Made by a program: the position numbers and the translations under genes
Assembly: GCA_944329385.1 (NCBI GenBank)
Contig: CALVIE010000006.1
Span: 1-34,456 of the forward strand
Length of the DNA: 34,456 nt
Direction: 5' to 3'
Source of the DNA: an uncultured Bacilli bacterium
Lineage (GTDB): Bacteria > Bacillota_I > Bacilli_A > RF39 > UBA660
In this document: positions 18,255-27,173 of the stretch, piece by piece
Numbering within the stretch: position 1 is the stretch's first letter
Layout: each line of letters starts with the position of its first letter
Notes under the pieces: model-generated
What the model saw: the letters and a program-made list of their open reading frames with translations, nothing else
The model's database searches: none
Told to the model about the DNA's origin: nothing

Positions 18255-19180
18255 CCCCCATTAATATGAAATACTTGTCCTGTTGTATATGAAGCATCAT
18301 CACTAGCTAAATAAACATAAATAGAAGCAATCTCATAAGGATCCGCACATCTTCTCATATCACTGTCTGCTCCAAGTGTTGGAATTTTATTAGGCATCCA
18401 GCAACTAGGTTGTAATGCCGTCCAAAAATATCCAGGTGCCACCGCATTAACCCTTACACCTTTAGTCGCTAAATTAGTAGCTAATGCCCTAGTAAATCCC
18501 ACTATTGCCCCCTTACTTGTAACATAATCAATTAACTCTGGTTCACCATAAAAAGTAGTAACCGAAGTTGTATTAATAATTGATCCTTTATTCATATAAG
18601 GTAAACAATACTTTGTCAAATAAAACATCGAATAAATATTAGTTTTCATCGTATAATCAAATTGTTCATTAGAAATATCTTCTAATTTTTTTTGTTGAAA
18701 TTGTACTCCTGCATTATTAACTAAAATATCAATTCTTCCAAAACACTCCATTGTTTTATCAGCTACCATCCTACAAAAATTACTATCTTTCAAATCTCCA
18801 GAAATTAATAAACATTGACCTCCTAAATTTTCAATATATTTCTTAGTATATTCCGCATCTTCATGTTCATTATAATAAACAATAACTACTCTTGCTCCTT
18901 CTTTTACAAAATAAACCGCAACTGCCCTACCTATCCCAGAATCTCCACCAGTAATAATAGCCACCTTATCTTTTAACTTACCACTACCCTTGTAATTATA
19001 ATTATCAAAAATAGGCTTTGGTTCCATTAAATACTCCATTCCAGGTTGTTTAACTTGATATTGTGGACAAGCCTTAATTTTATATTCCTTTCCTAAAATC
19101 CCATCATTACACTCATTCACATATAAAAGGCCATAATTATTATTTATATCGCACCCTTCACATCCAAATTTTTCATTCAA
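18239..19180 (-). CDS. Short-chain dehydrogenase/reductase (GSP39/YhxC-like)
   Basis: NAD(P)-dependent oxidoreductase, 313 aa. The nucleotide motif TGGDSGIG is at 77-84, NNAG at 155-158, and the catalytic residues are Ser206, Tyr219 and Lys223 (YVTSK). The preceding QPGMEYLMEPKP...GSGKLKDKVAIITGG stretch is typical of the general-stress GSP39/YhdF/YhxC group. The first 40 residues are unusual, with four cysteines (7, 10, 24, 38), including CEGC, that might bind a metal. The start is TTG: a stop codon directly precedes it and AGGAGATGATT is well placed. Substrate unknown. It sits in an accessory insert between rsmI and pth and looks less AT-rich than its neighbours, so transfer is possible. 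Confidence 0.85.
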   Translation of the reverse strand: MNEKFGCEGCDINNNYGLLYVNECNDGILGKEYKIKACPQYQVKQPGMEYLMEPKPIFDNYNYKGSGKLKDKVAIITGGDSGIGRAVAVYFVKEGARVVIVYYNEHEDAEYTKKYIENLGGQCLLISGDLKDSNFCRMVADKTMECFGRIDILVNNAGVQFQQKKLEDISNEQFDYTMKTNIYSMFYLTKYCLPYMNKGSIINTTSVTTFYGEPELIDYVTSKGAIVGFTRALATNLATKGVRVNAVAPGYFWTALQPSCWMPNKIPTLGADSDMRRCADPYEIASIYVYLASDDASYTTGQVFHINGGQYKG

Positions 19181-19236
19181 TCAAATCATCTCCTAAATTA
19201 TTCTATTCAAAAATAATCAAAATGACTATCTAAATG

Positions 19237-19245
19237 TGGTATAAT
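19237..19245 (+). promoter_or_regulatory. Extended -10 promoter of pth-mfd
   Basis: TGGTATAAT lies 29 bases before the pth ATG, between the divergent dehydrogenase and pth. No clear -35 was seen. Confidence 0.7.
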
Positions 19246-19273
19246 ATTATCGTCAAAAAAGCAGGTGATAAAA

Positions 19274-19846
19274 ATGAAATTAATTGTTGGTTTAGGTAAT
19301 CCAGGGAAAACTTATGAAAACACAAGACATAATGCTGGATTTAAATTCATAGATAAATTCGCAGAAAGCCAAAACTTAAACTTCAATAAAGAAAAATTTG
19401 ATGGAATATACACAGAATTTAATTATAAAAATGAAAAAATTATTTTATTAAAACCCCAAAAATATATGAACCTCTCAGGCGAAGTCTTAATAAAATTCAA
19501 AGATTTCTATAAAATAGACTTAAATGATATTCTAGTCATCTGTGATGATTTAGATACACCATTAGGTAAAATAAAATTGAAATATAAAGGCTCATCTGGA
19601 GGCCATAATGGCTTAAAAAACATCGAATCGCACCTTCATTCAAATGAATATAAAAGAATTAAAATCGGCATATCAAATAATAAAGACAAAGATAAAATAG
19701 ACTATGTAATTGGTAAAATGCCTAAAGAAGAACTAAACATATTAGAACAAGTCACAGATAAAGCCGAAGAAATATTGATAGATTACTTAAATATGACATT
19801 TGATAATCTAATGAATAAATATAACAGCAAGGAAGTGATAAAATGA
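19274..19846 (+). CDS. pth: Peptidyl-tRNA hydrolase
   Basis: Releases peptides from tRNAs that drop off ribosomes. From this ATG 190 aa, opening MKLIVGLGNPGKTYENTRHN with the catalytic His19 and Asn9. Further marks are KPQKYMNLSGE, the catalytic Asp in VICDDLDTPLGK and GSSGGHNGLKNIE. An upstream in-frame GTG at 19265 is part of the ribosome site AGGTGATA, so I reject it. The stop overlaps the mfd start (ATGA). Pth followed by mfd is the order of the B. subtilis spoVC-mfd region. Confidence 0.96.
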   Translation: MKLIVGLGNPGKTYENTRHNAGFKFIDKFAESQNLNFNKEKFDGIYTEFNYKNEKIILLKPQKYMNLSGEVLIKFKDFYKIDLNDILVICDDLDTPLGKIKLKYKGSSGGHNGLKNIESHLHSNEYKRIKIGISNNKDKDKIDYVIGKMPKEELNILEQVTDKAEEILIDYLNMTFDNLMNKYNSKEVIK

Positions 19847-22800
19847 CCTTCCTAGATAAAATATTTAATAAAGTTGAAAATAAAGAACTAATCGGATTAA
19901 ATAACGAATTAAAAAGTATTTATATCTATCAAAAATTCAAAACATCAAATAATTCTATTATTCTAGTCACCTCAAACCTCCATGAAGCCGGACTAATTTA
20001 TAATTCACTAATCAACTATACAGAGAAAGTATGGTTTTTTCCAATGGATGATTTCATAACAAGCGAAGCCATTGCCATATCACCTGAGTTTAAAATAACA
20101 AGACTAGAAACCATGAATTCAATTATTAACGAAAATAAAGCCATTGTCATCACTAACTTAATGGGCTATTTAAGATTTTTACCTTCAAAAGAAAAATTCA
20201 AACAAAGTCAAATCAAACTAAAAGTTGGTGACTCCATTCAAATAAATACCCTAGTAGAAAAATTGTTTAATTTGGGCTATAGAAAAGAAACAACCGTTAA
20301 TATGACCGGTGAAATAGCTACTAGAGGCTATGTAATAGATATATTTCCAATCAATAACGATAATCCAATCAGAATTGAATTTTGGGGCGATGAAATAGAC
20401 TCTATCAGAATATTCAATATTGAAAATCAATTAACCATAAAAAAAATAAATGAAATAACCATTTACCCAAATACTGAAACCTTATTAGAAAACTATAAAT
20501 TCGAAGCAAAACACCTAGAAATGCAGTATGAAAAAAATATCACTAATATAAAAGGATACCTAAATAATCCAATAACCATATATAATAATTATCACTCTTT
20601 AATCGTCAATTATAAACTTCTTTTAGAAGAAATAAAAAACTATAATATCAGTATTGAATTAAATCCAAACACTAAATATATGTTTGACTTTGATGAAGTA
20701 AAAGATAATGACCCAATAATATTCGAAGAATTTGATAATAATCCATCATCTAAAATCTATAAAAAAGTCGGCATAGAACCATTCCCTAAAGATATAAAAC
20801 AAATAAATGATAGATTAAACACTTATATAAAAACAAATAAACTAGTAATAATTTGCCTAGATAATAGATACCAAGTAAATAAACTAATAGAATACTTAGA
20901 AAACCCAAATATAACATATACTAATGAAAACGAACTATATAAAGGAAAAATAAATATAATAGTCAAAAAAATAAATAGTGGTTTTCAAACAGATGAATAC
21001 ATCGTTATAACCGAAAAAGAATTATTTAATAAAAAAGAAGAATCAACATATAAAACAAAATTCAAATATGGAACTAGAATAAAAGATATAACTAAACTAG
21101 AAATTGGTGATTATGTAGTTCATGGCATTCATGGTATCGGAAGATATGAAGGCTTAAAAACAATCATAAAAAATGGATTAAAAAAAGACTACCTAACCAT
21201 AGCTTATAGAGATAATGATAAACTTTATATACCAGTTGAAAAACTAGATTTAATAACAAAATATTCATCAAAAGATGGTGTCGTTCCTAAATTAAATAAA
21301 CTAGGTAGCCATGAATGGCAAAAAACCAAAGCCAAAGCTAGAAAACATGCCGAAGATATAGCTGAAGATTTACTAAAAATGTATGCCATAAGAGAATCTA
21401 AAAAAGGTTATGCTTTTGATAAAGATGGTCAAGAGCAGATCGAATTTGAAAAAGAATTTCCTTATGAAGAAACTCCTGACCAATTAAGAGTAACCGAAGA
21501 AATAAAAAAAGATATGGAGTCAGATAAACCAATGGATAGATTACTTTGTGGTGATGTTGGTTATGGAAAAACCGAAGTAGCCTTTAGAGCCATATTCAAA
21601 GCTATAATATCAGGTAAACAAGCCGCCATTTTATGCCCCACTACTATCCTCTCTTCCCAGCACTTTCAAAATGCCATCGAGCGATTTAAATCATTCCCTG
21701 TTGATATTGCCCTTCTAAATAGATTTGTCAGCCCAAAAGAAACTAAAGAAACACTAGAAAAATTAGAAAAAGGTCAAATCGACCTGTTAATAGGAACCCA
21801 TAGAATATTGTCAGATGATGTTAAATTTAAAGATCTAGGTTTATTAGTAATTGATGAAGAACAAAGATTTGGCGTCAAACATAAAGAAAAAATAAAAGAA
21901 TATAAAAATAACATCGATGTCCTAACCTTATCCGCCACCCCAATTCCAAGAACCTTACAAATGTCGATTGCTGGAATAAGAAGCCTATCATTAATTGAAA
22001 CCCCACCTATAGATAGATACCCTATTCAAACCTATGTTTTAGCTCAAAATAAACAAATAATTAAAGATGCCATATATAAAGAATTAGCTAGAGGTGGCCA
22101 AACATTTATTTTATATAATAGAGTTGAAAACATTGAATCACAAAAATATGAACTTCAAAAACTAGTTCCTGAAGCTAAAATTGGTATTGCCCATGGACAA
22201 ATGAATAAAACGGAATTAGAAAATGTCATGATTGACTTTACCAATAAAAAATATGACATCTTACTATGTACAACCATCATTGAAACTGGTATTGATATTG
22301 AAACTGCAAATACCTTAATAATAATTGATGCCGATCACTTTGGATTATCACAGCTCTATCAAATAAGAGGAAGAATTGGTAGAAGTAATAAAATCGCCTA
22401 CTGCTATCTAATGTATGCCCCTAATAAAATATTATCCGAAATAGCCACTAAAAGACTAAAAGTAATCAAAGACTTCACCGAACTAGGTAGTGGCTTTGCC
22501 ATAGCTATGCGTGATTTATCCATAAGAGGAGCTGGTGATATCTTAGGTAGTAAACAAGCAGGTTTCATAGATAGTATTGGTATAGAACTTTTCTTGCAAA
22601 TGCTAAATGAAGAAATCAATAAATTAAAAGGTGAAAAACCAAAAGAAGAAGAAACCAAAGATACCCCACCACTTATCGACGTATCAACTTCAATTAGTGA
22701 TAACTTTGTTAGTGATGAAGATTTAAAAATTGAAATCCATAAAAAAATATGTGATATTGATTCATACAAAACATTAAAAGAAGTTAAAACCGAACTAGAA

Positions 22801-23130
22801 GATAGATTTGGAAAACTATCAGATGACTTAATAATCTATATGCATGAAGAATTATTCGAAAAATTGGCTAAACAGTTAAATATTACAAATATTAGACAAA
22901 CGAAAAACTCGGTTGAAATAACATTAGATAAAGAACTAACTAATAAAATAGACGGTGAAACATTATTTTTTGAAACAACTAATCTTTCAAGAATGTTTAG
23001 ATTTAGTATGAAATTTGAAAGACTAACTATCACCTTAGACACAATAAAACTAGATAAACACTTTATATATTACTTATTAGACCTATTAGAAATAATAAAA
23101 AAATCTATCAAACAATTTGACAAAAAGTAA
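19843..23130 (+). CDS. mfd: Transcription-repair coupling factor Mfd
   Basis: ATP-dependent translocase that removes RNA polymerase stalled at lesions and recruits UvrA. The 1095 aa are slightly short of B. subtilis Mfd (about 1177). The order is the UvrB-like domain with GYVIDIFPI; the RNA-polymerase interaction domain near 419 (LEIGDYVVHGIHGIGRYEGL); Walker A GDVGYGKT near 569; the DEEQ box (VIDEEQRFGVKHKE) near 670; SATPIPRTLQMS; the motif VI region QIRGRIGRS; and the C-terminal TRCF domain. It is coupled to pth by the ATGA overlap. Confidence 0.97.
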   Translation: MTFLDKIFNKVENKELIGLNNELKSIYIYQKFKTSNNSIILVTSNLHEAGLIYNSLINYTEKVWFFPMDDFITSEAIAISPEFKITRLETMNSIINENKAIVITNLMGYLRFLPSKEKFKQSQIKLKVGDSIQINTLVEKLFNLGYRKETTVNMTGEIATRGYVIDIFPINNDNPIRIEFWGDEIDSIRIFNIENQLTIKKINEITIYPNTETLLENYKFEAKHLEMQYEKNITNIKGYLNNPITIYNNYHSLIVNYKLLLEEIKNYNISIELNPNTKYMFDFDEVKDNDPIIFEEFDNNPSSKIYKKVGIEPFPKDIKQINDRLNTYIKTNKLVIICLDNRYQVNKLIEYLENPNITYTNENELYKGKINIIVKKINSGFQTDEYIVITEKELFNKKEESTYKTKFKYGTRIKDITKLEIGDYVVHGIHGIGRYEGLKTIIKNGLKKDYLTIAYRDNDKLYIPVEKLDLITKYSSKDGVVPKLNKLGSHEWQKTKAKARKHAEDIAEDLLKMYAIRESKKGYAFDKDGQEQIEFEKEFPYEETPDQLRVTEEIKKDMESDKPMDRLLCGDVGYGKTEVAFRAIFKAIISGKQAAILCPTTILSSQHFQNAIERFKSFPVDIALLNRFVSPKETKETLEKLEKGQIDLLIGTHRILSDDVKFKDLGLLVIDEEQRFGVKHKEKIKEYKNNIDVLTLSATPIPRTLQMSIAGIRSLSLIETPPIDRYPIQTYVLAQNKQIIKDAIYKELARGGQTFILYNRVENIESQKYELQKLVPEAKIGIAHGQMNKTELENVMIDFTNKKYDILLCTTIIETGIDIETANTLIIIDADHFGLSQLYQIRGRIGRSNKIAYCYLMYAPNKILSEIATKRLKVIKDFTELGSGFAIAMRDLSIRGAGDILGSKQAGFIDSIGIELFLQMLNEEINKLKGEKPKEEETKDTPPLIDVSTSISDNFVSDEDLKIEIHKKICDIDSYKTLKEVKTELEDRFGKLSDDLIIYMHEELFEKLAKQLNITNIRQTKNSVEITLDKELTNKIDGETLFFETTNLSRMFRFSMKFERLTITLDTIKLDKHFIYYLLDLLEIIKKSIKQFDKK

Positions 23131-23172
23131 GAAAATTGCTAAAATACATCAAAAAAAGAAAGAAGGGGTTCT

Positions 23173-23454
23173 ATGAAACCACAATATACAAAATATTCCA
23201 CAGTAAATTTAAATAGATATAGAGAACAAAAATTAGAAAAATATCAACTAAGAAGAAATATAAAACTAGTTACTAATGACATAAAAGTAGCCTTAATCAC
23301 ATCACCTACTACTTTTATTTTAGGAGCATCATTAGATCAAAATACAATAACCCAAAATTGCCTATACATTATCAGTGGTTGTTCATTAGTATATGCTATA
23401 ACAAACTTATACTTACATAAAAAAGAAAAACAAAAAAAGTTCACTTTAAGGTGA
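23173..23454 (+). CDS. Small predicted membrane protein (93 aa)
   Basis: Unrecognised. A basic, Tyr-rich N-terminus (about 1-33) leads into two likely membrane segments (about 36-55 and 62-80) and a Lys-rich tail, suggesting a hairpin in the membrane. The ribosome site is GAAGGGG before the ATG. It lies 42 bases after mfd and is probably read through from it. Its end forms part of a terminator shared with the convergent XRE gene. No function can be given. Confidence 0.6.
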   Translation: MKPQYTKYSTVNLNRYREQKLEKYQLRRNIKLVTNDIKVALITSPTTFILGASLDQNTITQNCLYIISGCSLVYAITNLYLHKKEKQKKFTLR

Positions 23455-23462
23455 GCTTTTTA
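23436..23462. terminator. Bidirectional terminator
   Basis: Nine-bp stem with one wobble (23436-23444 / 23451-23459), a 6-base loop, a T run on the right and an A run on the left. It lies between convergent genes and overlaps both ends. Confidence 0.7.
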
Positions 23463-23726
23463 TATACCCTTTTCCCTTTTAGTAACTAACTTATCAATAG
23501 AAACCTCTAATGCAACACTTATTCTATATAAAGTAGGAACACTAATTCCTTGATTAGTTTTTTTACTTTCAAGCCCTCCTATTAAAGATGTAGAAACCCC
23601 TATTATTTCAGCCAATCTTTCCTGTGTCATCTTTTCTTTTTCTAAACTATATAATCTTCTATAATAACTAATATTGTCCCCTATTACATCAAATAATTCT
23701 GAATCTGACATCGCATTTAAGTTCAT
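23460..23726 (-). CDS. XRE-family transcriptional regulator (88 aa)
   Basis: Helix-turn-helix regulator. The DNA-binding unit (about 17-80) reads MTQERLAEIIGVSTSLIGGLE then VPTLYRISVALEVSIDKLV. The first 30 residues (LFDVIGDNISYYRRLYSLEK) form the usual leading helix. It diverges from the large exported protein at 23848. The intergenic region contains two complementary 11-base half-sites, one close to its own start and one on the neighbour's -10 box, fitting a repressor that controls both genes. It is clearly a different protein from the XRE at 17236. Confidence 0.87.
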   Translation of the reverse strand: MNLNAMSDSELFDVIGDNISYYRRLYSLEKEKMTQERLAEIIGVSTSLIGGLESKKTNQGISVPTLYRISVALEVSIDKLVTKREKGI

Positions 23727-23738
23727 CTTATCACCCTT

Positions 23739-23749
23739 AACAATATTTT
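23739..23749. promoter_or_regulatory. Candidate XRE half-site near the regulator start
   Basis: AACAATATTTT lies 12 bases upstream of the XRE start codon on its strand. Its exact reverse complement lies at 23811-23821. Confidence 0.5.
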
Positions 23750-23797
23750 CTCATTTATACAGATAGTAAACCACACAATGACACTGATAAATTATCA

Positions 23798-23826
23798 TTG
23801 ACATTGCAACAAAATATTGTTAATAT
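23798..23826 (+). promoter_or_regulatory. Sigma-A promoter of the exported protein, with operator half-site
   Basis: A consensus -35 TTGACA (23798-23803), an ideal 17-base spacer and -10 TAATAT (23821-23826), 21 bases before the ATG. AAAATATTGTT (23811-23821) overlaps the spacer and first -10 base and is the partner half-site of 23739-23749. Binding there would block polymerase. Confidence 0.8.
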
Positions 23827-23847
23827 TAAAATAAAGGAGAGAAAAAT

Positions 23848-25386
23848 ATGAGAAAATCAAATAGAAGAAAACGTAATTATATAATAGCAGGACTATGTAT
23901 GATATTATTGATAATGGTTGTCGGATATGCAGCATTTAGTAGCCAGTTAAAAATAAGTGGAACTTCTAGTATAAGTAGTAGTTGGGACATTGAAATAACA
24001 AATATCGAAACAGTGTTACCATCTGATTTTGGTGCAGAATATCCAGATGGATATAATATAAGTGAACCAACATATACACCAACTAGTGCAACATTTAATG
24101 CAGGATTTGAACTACCAGGAAGTATAATAGGTTATATAGTAGAAATATCCAATTTAGGAAAAATAGATGGACTAATTACAATTGGTAACTTAAGCTGTGG
24201 TGATAATTATTATATTGAATGTACAGTTGATGCTTTTGATAAAAATCCTTTAAAAGACAAACCTACAAATTCAATGAATTTTGATGAGGGACACCAAAAT
24301 TATTCTGATATAGAATTTATTTTAAGACAAGGAGAAAAACATTATATATTTGTTATGGTAGGATATGCGGATGTAACAGAACAACCAACAGATTTAGATA
24401 CAAATATAAAATTAGACTTAACATATGAGCAATACAAAGATACAAGTATTCCAGTTCCATCAGGAGAAACAACTATAATGGGTGGACAAGAAATAGAACT
24501 GGTTTCTGCTGGAGATGGCTTATATAAAGATACTTATGAATCAGGAAGATATATTTATAGAGGTAATAACCCAAATAACTATATAATGTTTAATGATGAA
24601 CTATGGAGAATAGTTGCTAAAGAGACAGATGGAACATACAAAGTAATTAGAAATGAATTACTACCTCAGACCAAACCGAATAATATGCAGTATGATGAAC
24701 ATGGTAATCGTTCTAAGACAAACAATACTTACTGTGATTTTACGAATTCGTGGGATGGATGTGGAGTTTTCGCAGCAGTTAGTGGCATTTACAGAACACC
24801 AGATGGAAAACACAGTGGAACAGTAACAGAAAATTCAAGTATTCAAAAATATTTAAATGGAGAATATTATAATAATTTAAGTTCTACCGCTAAAAATCAA
24901 TTAATTTCTCATTCATTCAATATTGGAGCTGTGGCATACTTAAATCAAAGCGGAAATGATAGTATTGAAAAAAATATAGCTGGTGAGAAAATGTTTACGT
25001 GGACAGGAAATATAGGTCTTATAAATGTAAGTGATTTATTAAAAGCAAGTACTAAAAACAACTGCACCTCAGCCACCGATGCTGAAGTATCATCTAACGA
25101 GGAAATAAATGTATGTTCATCATATTTAATTTCAAAAGCATTAGTACCAAATGATGATAATACTTATTGCGAATGGACAATTAATACTACAGCCAAAGAA
25201 AAAGAACATGATTCTAATTATGTATGGAGTAGTGGATATAGTACTAATAACAGAGGATATAATTTTATTTCTCTTGGTTCATCATCCACAGGTTTCTGCA
25301 GTGCACGTCCTGTTATTTATCTAAATTCTTTAATTAATTTTTCAGGAACAGGAACTCAATCAGATCCTTATATAATAGAAAACTAA
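23848..25386 (+). CDS. Large exported surface protein (512 aa)
   Basis: Unrecognised function. A basic N-terminus and one membrane helix (about 13-32, ending GYAAFSS) are followed by QLKISGTSSISSSWDIEI, a pattern I associate with families of cell-surface proteins in uncultured gut Bacilli. The region to about 200 looks like a beta-sandwich with a Pro-rich end. Residues from about 227 (YIYRGNNPNNYIMFNDELWRI) to the C-terminus (SARPVIYLNSLINFSGTGTQ) resemble a DUF6273-like domain, rich in Asn, Ser and Tyr with several cysteines that could form disulfides outside the cell. No sortase motif is present; it is probably anchored by the N-terminal helix. The ribosome site is AAGGAGAG. Confidence 0.65.
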   Translation: MRKSNRRKRNYIIAGLCMILLIMVVGYAAFSSQLKISGTSSISSSWDIEITNIETVLPSDFGAEYPDGYNISEPTYTPTSATFNAGFELPGSIIGYIVEISNLGKIDGLITIGNLSCGDNYYIECTVDAFDKNPLKDKPTNSMNFDEGHQNYSDIEFILRQGEKHYIFVMVGYADVTEQPTDLDTNIKLDLTYEQYKDTSIPVPSGETTIMGGQEIELVSAGDGLYKDTYESGRYIYRGNNPNNYIMFNDELWRIVAKETDGTYKVIRNELLPQTKPNNMQYDEHGNRSKTNNTYCDFTNSWDGCGVFAAVSGIYRTPDGKHSGTVTENSSIQKYLNGEYYNNLSSTAKNQLISHSFNIGAVAYLNQSGNDSIEKNIAGEKMFTWTGNIGLINVSDLLKASTKNNCTSATDAEVSSNEEINVCSSYLISKALVPNDDNTYCEWTINTTAKEKEHDSNYVWSSGYSTNNRGYNFISLGSSSTGFCSARPVIYLNSLINFSGTGTQSDPYIIEN

Positions 25387-25413
25387 TATGTTAAAAAAAT
25401 ATTTTTCCACAAT

Positions 25414-25444
25414 AAAAGTGATTCTTAAAATCGAATCACTTTTT
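25414..25444. terminator. Bidirectional terminator
   Basis: Perfect 11-bp stem AAAAGTGATTC (25414-25424) / GAATCACTTTT (25433-25443), flanked by A and T runs, between convergent genes. Confidence 0.85.
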
Positions 25445-25451
25445 AAATGTA

Positions 25452-27068
25452 TTAATTATCCATATAATTCATAAGTTTTGGAACAATTTGTTTTTTACGA
25501 GAAACAAGTCCTTCAAAGAAATGTCCTTGTTCTATATTCTCTACTCCAAATGAATTAGAGAAAATATCCTTTGCTTTATCATTGAAGAAAATATAAGAAC
25601 CATTTTTCAAAATATCAGTAACAAATAAAGCAATAGCTGTATATCCTTCCTCAGCTTCTTCATTTAACTCACTAATAAATTCATCTTGTTTACTCATAAT
25701 CTCTTCAGTACTCATAGTTGAAACTTGACCAATTCCCACTTTTTGGTTATCCACCATAAAGTTTTTAAAGTCACCATGAATAATCTCAGAAATACTTTTA
25801 CCTTTCATAGATGATCCAGCCTTAAACATTTCCATACCATACTCTCTAAAGTTTACTCCTGCAATCTTAGAAAGTTCCTCCAAAGCTTCCTTATCAACCT
25901 CAGTAGTTGTAGGTGATGTTAAAAGTAGTGTATCAGAAATAATACCTGACATCATTAAACCTGCATACTTCTTAGGAATTTTAACATTATGTTCTTTAAA
26001 CATCAAATACAAAATTGTTTCAGTACATCCAAGTGGCATATTTCTAAAGTTAATTGGCATATTTGTACCAATATTTCCAATTTTATGATGATCCACAATT
26101 TCAATAATTTCAGCTTCGTCTAATCCGATAACACTCTGCTCTTTTTCATTGTGGTCAACTAAAATAACTTGTTTAGGATGACGACTATAAGCCATACTAA
26201 CTCTAAACACACCTAAACATTTTCCTTCATTATCGACAACTGGATAATTACTGTATTTTTTCTTATTAGCTAAATCTAAAATCTCACCCAAAGCATCATT
26301 TTCATTAATATAAACGATTTCTTTAGTTTTCATTTTATTTTTAATATAGTTACTTAAAACAACTAAGTTTGCAGTTGTTAAACCATCGTGTTTAGTACTA
26401 ATAACATCGACATGATTTTTCTTCGCAATCTCTAAGTGCTCCTTCTTCATTTTAACTCCATTAGTTAAAATAATAATTGATGCGCTATTTTCAACCGCAT
26501 ACTCAATAATACTGTGTCTATCACCAGTAATTAAAACACTTTCCTTATCTATCTTGATATTTTCTTTAAAAGTCGTACTTCTATAACTTGGTGAAATTAT
26601 ATTTCCGCGTATTTCCTTGTCAAATCTTAAAACTTCTTTACCACTTAATGCCTCAAGTAAATTGTCGTAAGACGTATTAATTTTTCTTAAATCATTATTA
26701 ATCAAATTACTTGCGACATCCTTCATCGAAACCGCACCTTTATAAAAGCCATCATTATCAATAACCGGAATTGTTCCAATACTAGTTTCATTCATGTACT
26801 TATAAGCTTTATAAATAGAATCATTTTCCTTTAAAAAGCACCCTTTAGTATAATCAACATCTTTAACCTGAAGTCTTACATCATTTAAAAACTTAGGTCT
26901 ATCAAACTTAAAATAATCTAAAACAAACTCTGTTTCACTATTAATATCACCCAAAACTCTAGGCTCAGTATCCATTCCTAATTGATTTTTTAAATAAGAT
27001 AAAACCAAAGATGATGTCACACTATCAGTATCAGGTTTTTGATGTCCAAAAATTAAAATTTTACTCAA
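25452..27068 (-). CDS. ppaC: Manganese-dependent inorganic pyrophosphatase with CBS and DRTGG domains
   Basis: Family II (DHH) pyrophosphatase that hydrolyses PPi, 538 aa against about 310 for the plain enzyme. The extra length is a regulatory insert: CBS (about 70-125), DRTGG-like (about 150-240) and CBS (about 250-300). Metal ligands are seen in GHQKPDTDS near the N-terminus, in VDHNE and in the DHH motif VDHHKIG. The C-terminal DHHA2 domain includes SRKKQ near the end. CBS enzymes of this kind are tuned by adenine nucleotides. The start is TTG, supported by AAGGAGGAGA; the extended -10 lies at 27094-27102. Transcribed alone. Confidence 0.93.
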   Translation of the reverse strand: MSKILIFGHQKPDTDSVTSSLVLSYLKNQLGMDTEPRVLGDINSETEFVLDYFKFDRPKFLNDVRLQVKDVDYTKGCFLKENDSIYKAYKYMNETSIGTIPVIDNDGFYKGAVSMKDVASNLINNDLRKINTSYDNLLEALSGKEVLRFDKEIRGNIISPSYRSTTFKENIKIDKESVLITGDRHSIIEYAVENSASIIILTNGVKMKKEHLEIAKKNHVDVISTKHDGLTTANLVVLSNYIKNKMKTKEIVYINENDALGEILDLANKKKYSNYPVVDNEGKCLGVFRVSMAYSRHPKQVILVDHNEKEQSVIGLDEAEIIEIVDHHKIGNIGTNMPINFRNMPLGCTETILYLMFKEHNVKIPKKYAGLMMSGIISDTLLLTSPTTTEVDKEALEELSKIAGVNFREYGMEMFKAGSSMKGKSISEIIHGDFKNFMVDNQKVGIGQVSTMSTEEIMSKQDEFISELNEEAEEGYTAIALFVTDILKNGSYIFFNDKAKDIFSNSFGVENIEQGHFFEGLVSRKKQIVPKLMNYMDN

Positions 27069-27093
27069 GTTAAATCTCCTCCTTACAACGTAA

Positions 27094-27102
27094 ATTATAA
27101 CA
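27094..27102 (-). promoter_or_regulatory. Extended -10 promoter of the pyrophosphatase gene
   Basis: Read on the minus strand this is TGTTATAAT, 26 bases before the TTG start. Confidence 0.65.
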
Positions 27103-27173
27103 TTTTTTTCTTTATATTTAAAGTATAAATAACCTATTTAAGTCCATACTAACACCTAGAAAGAGGGAAAAAA

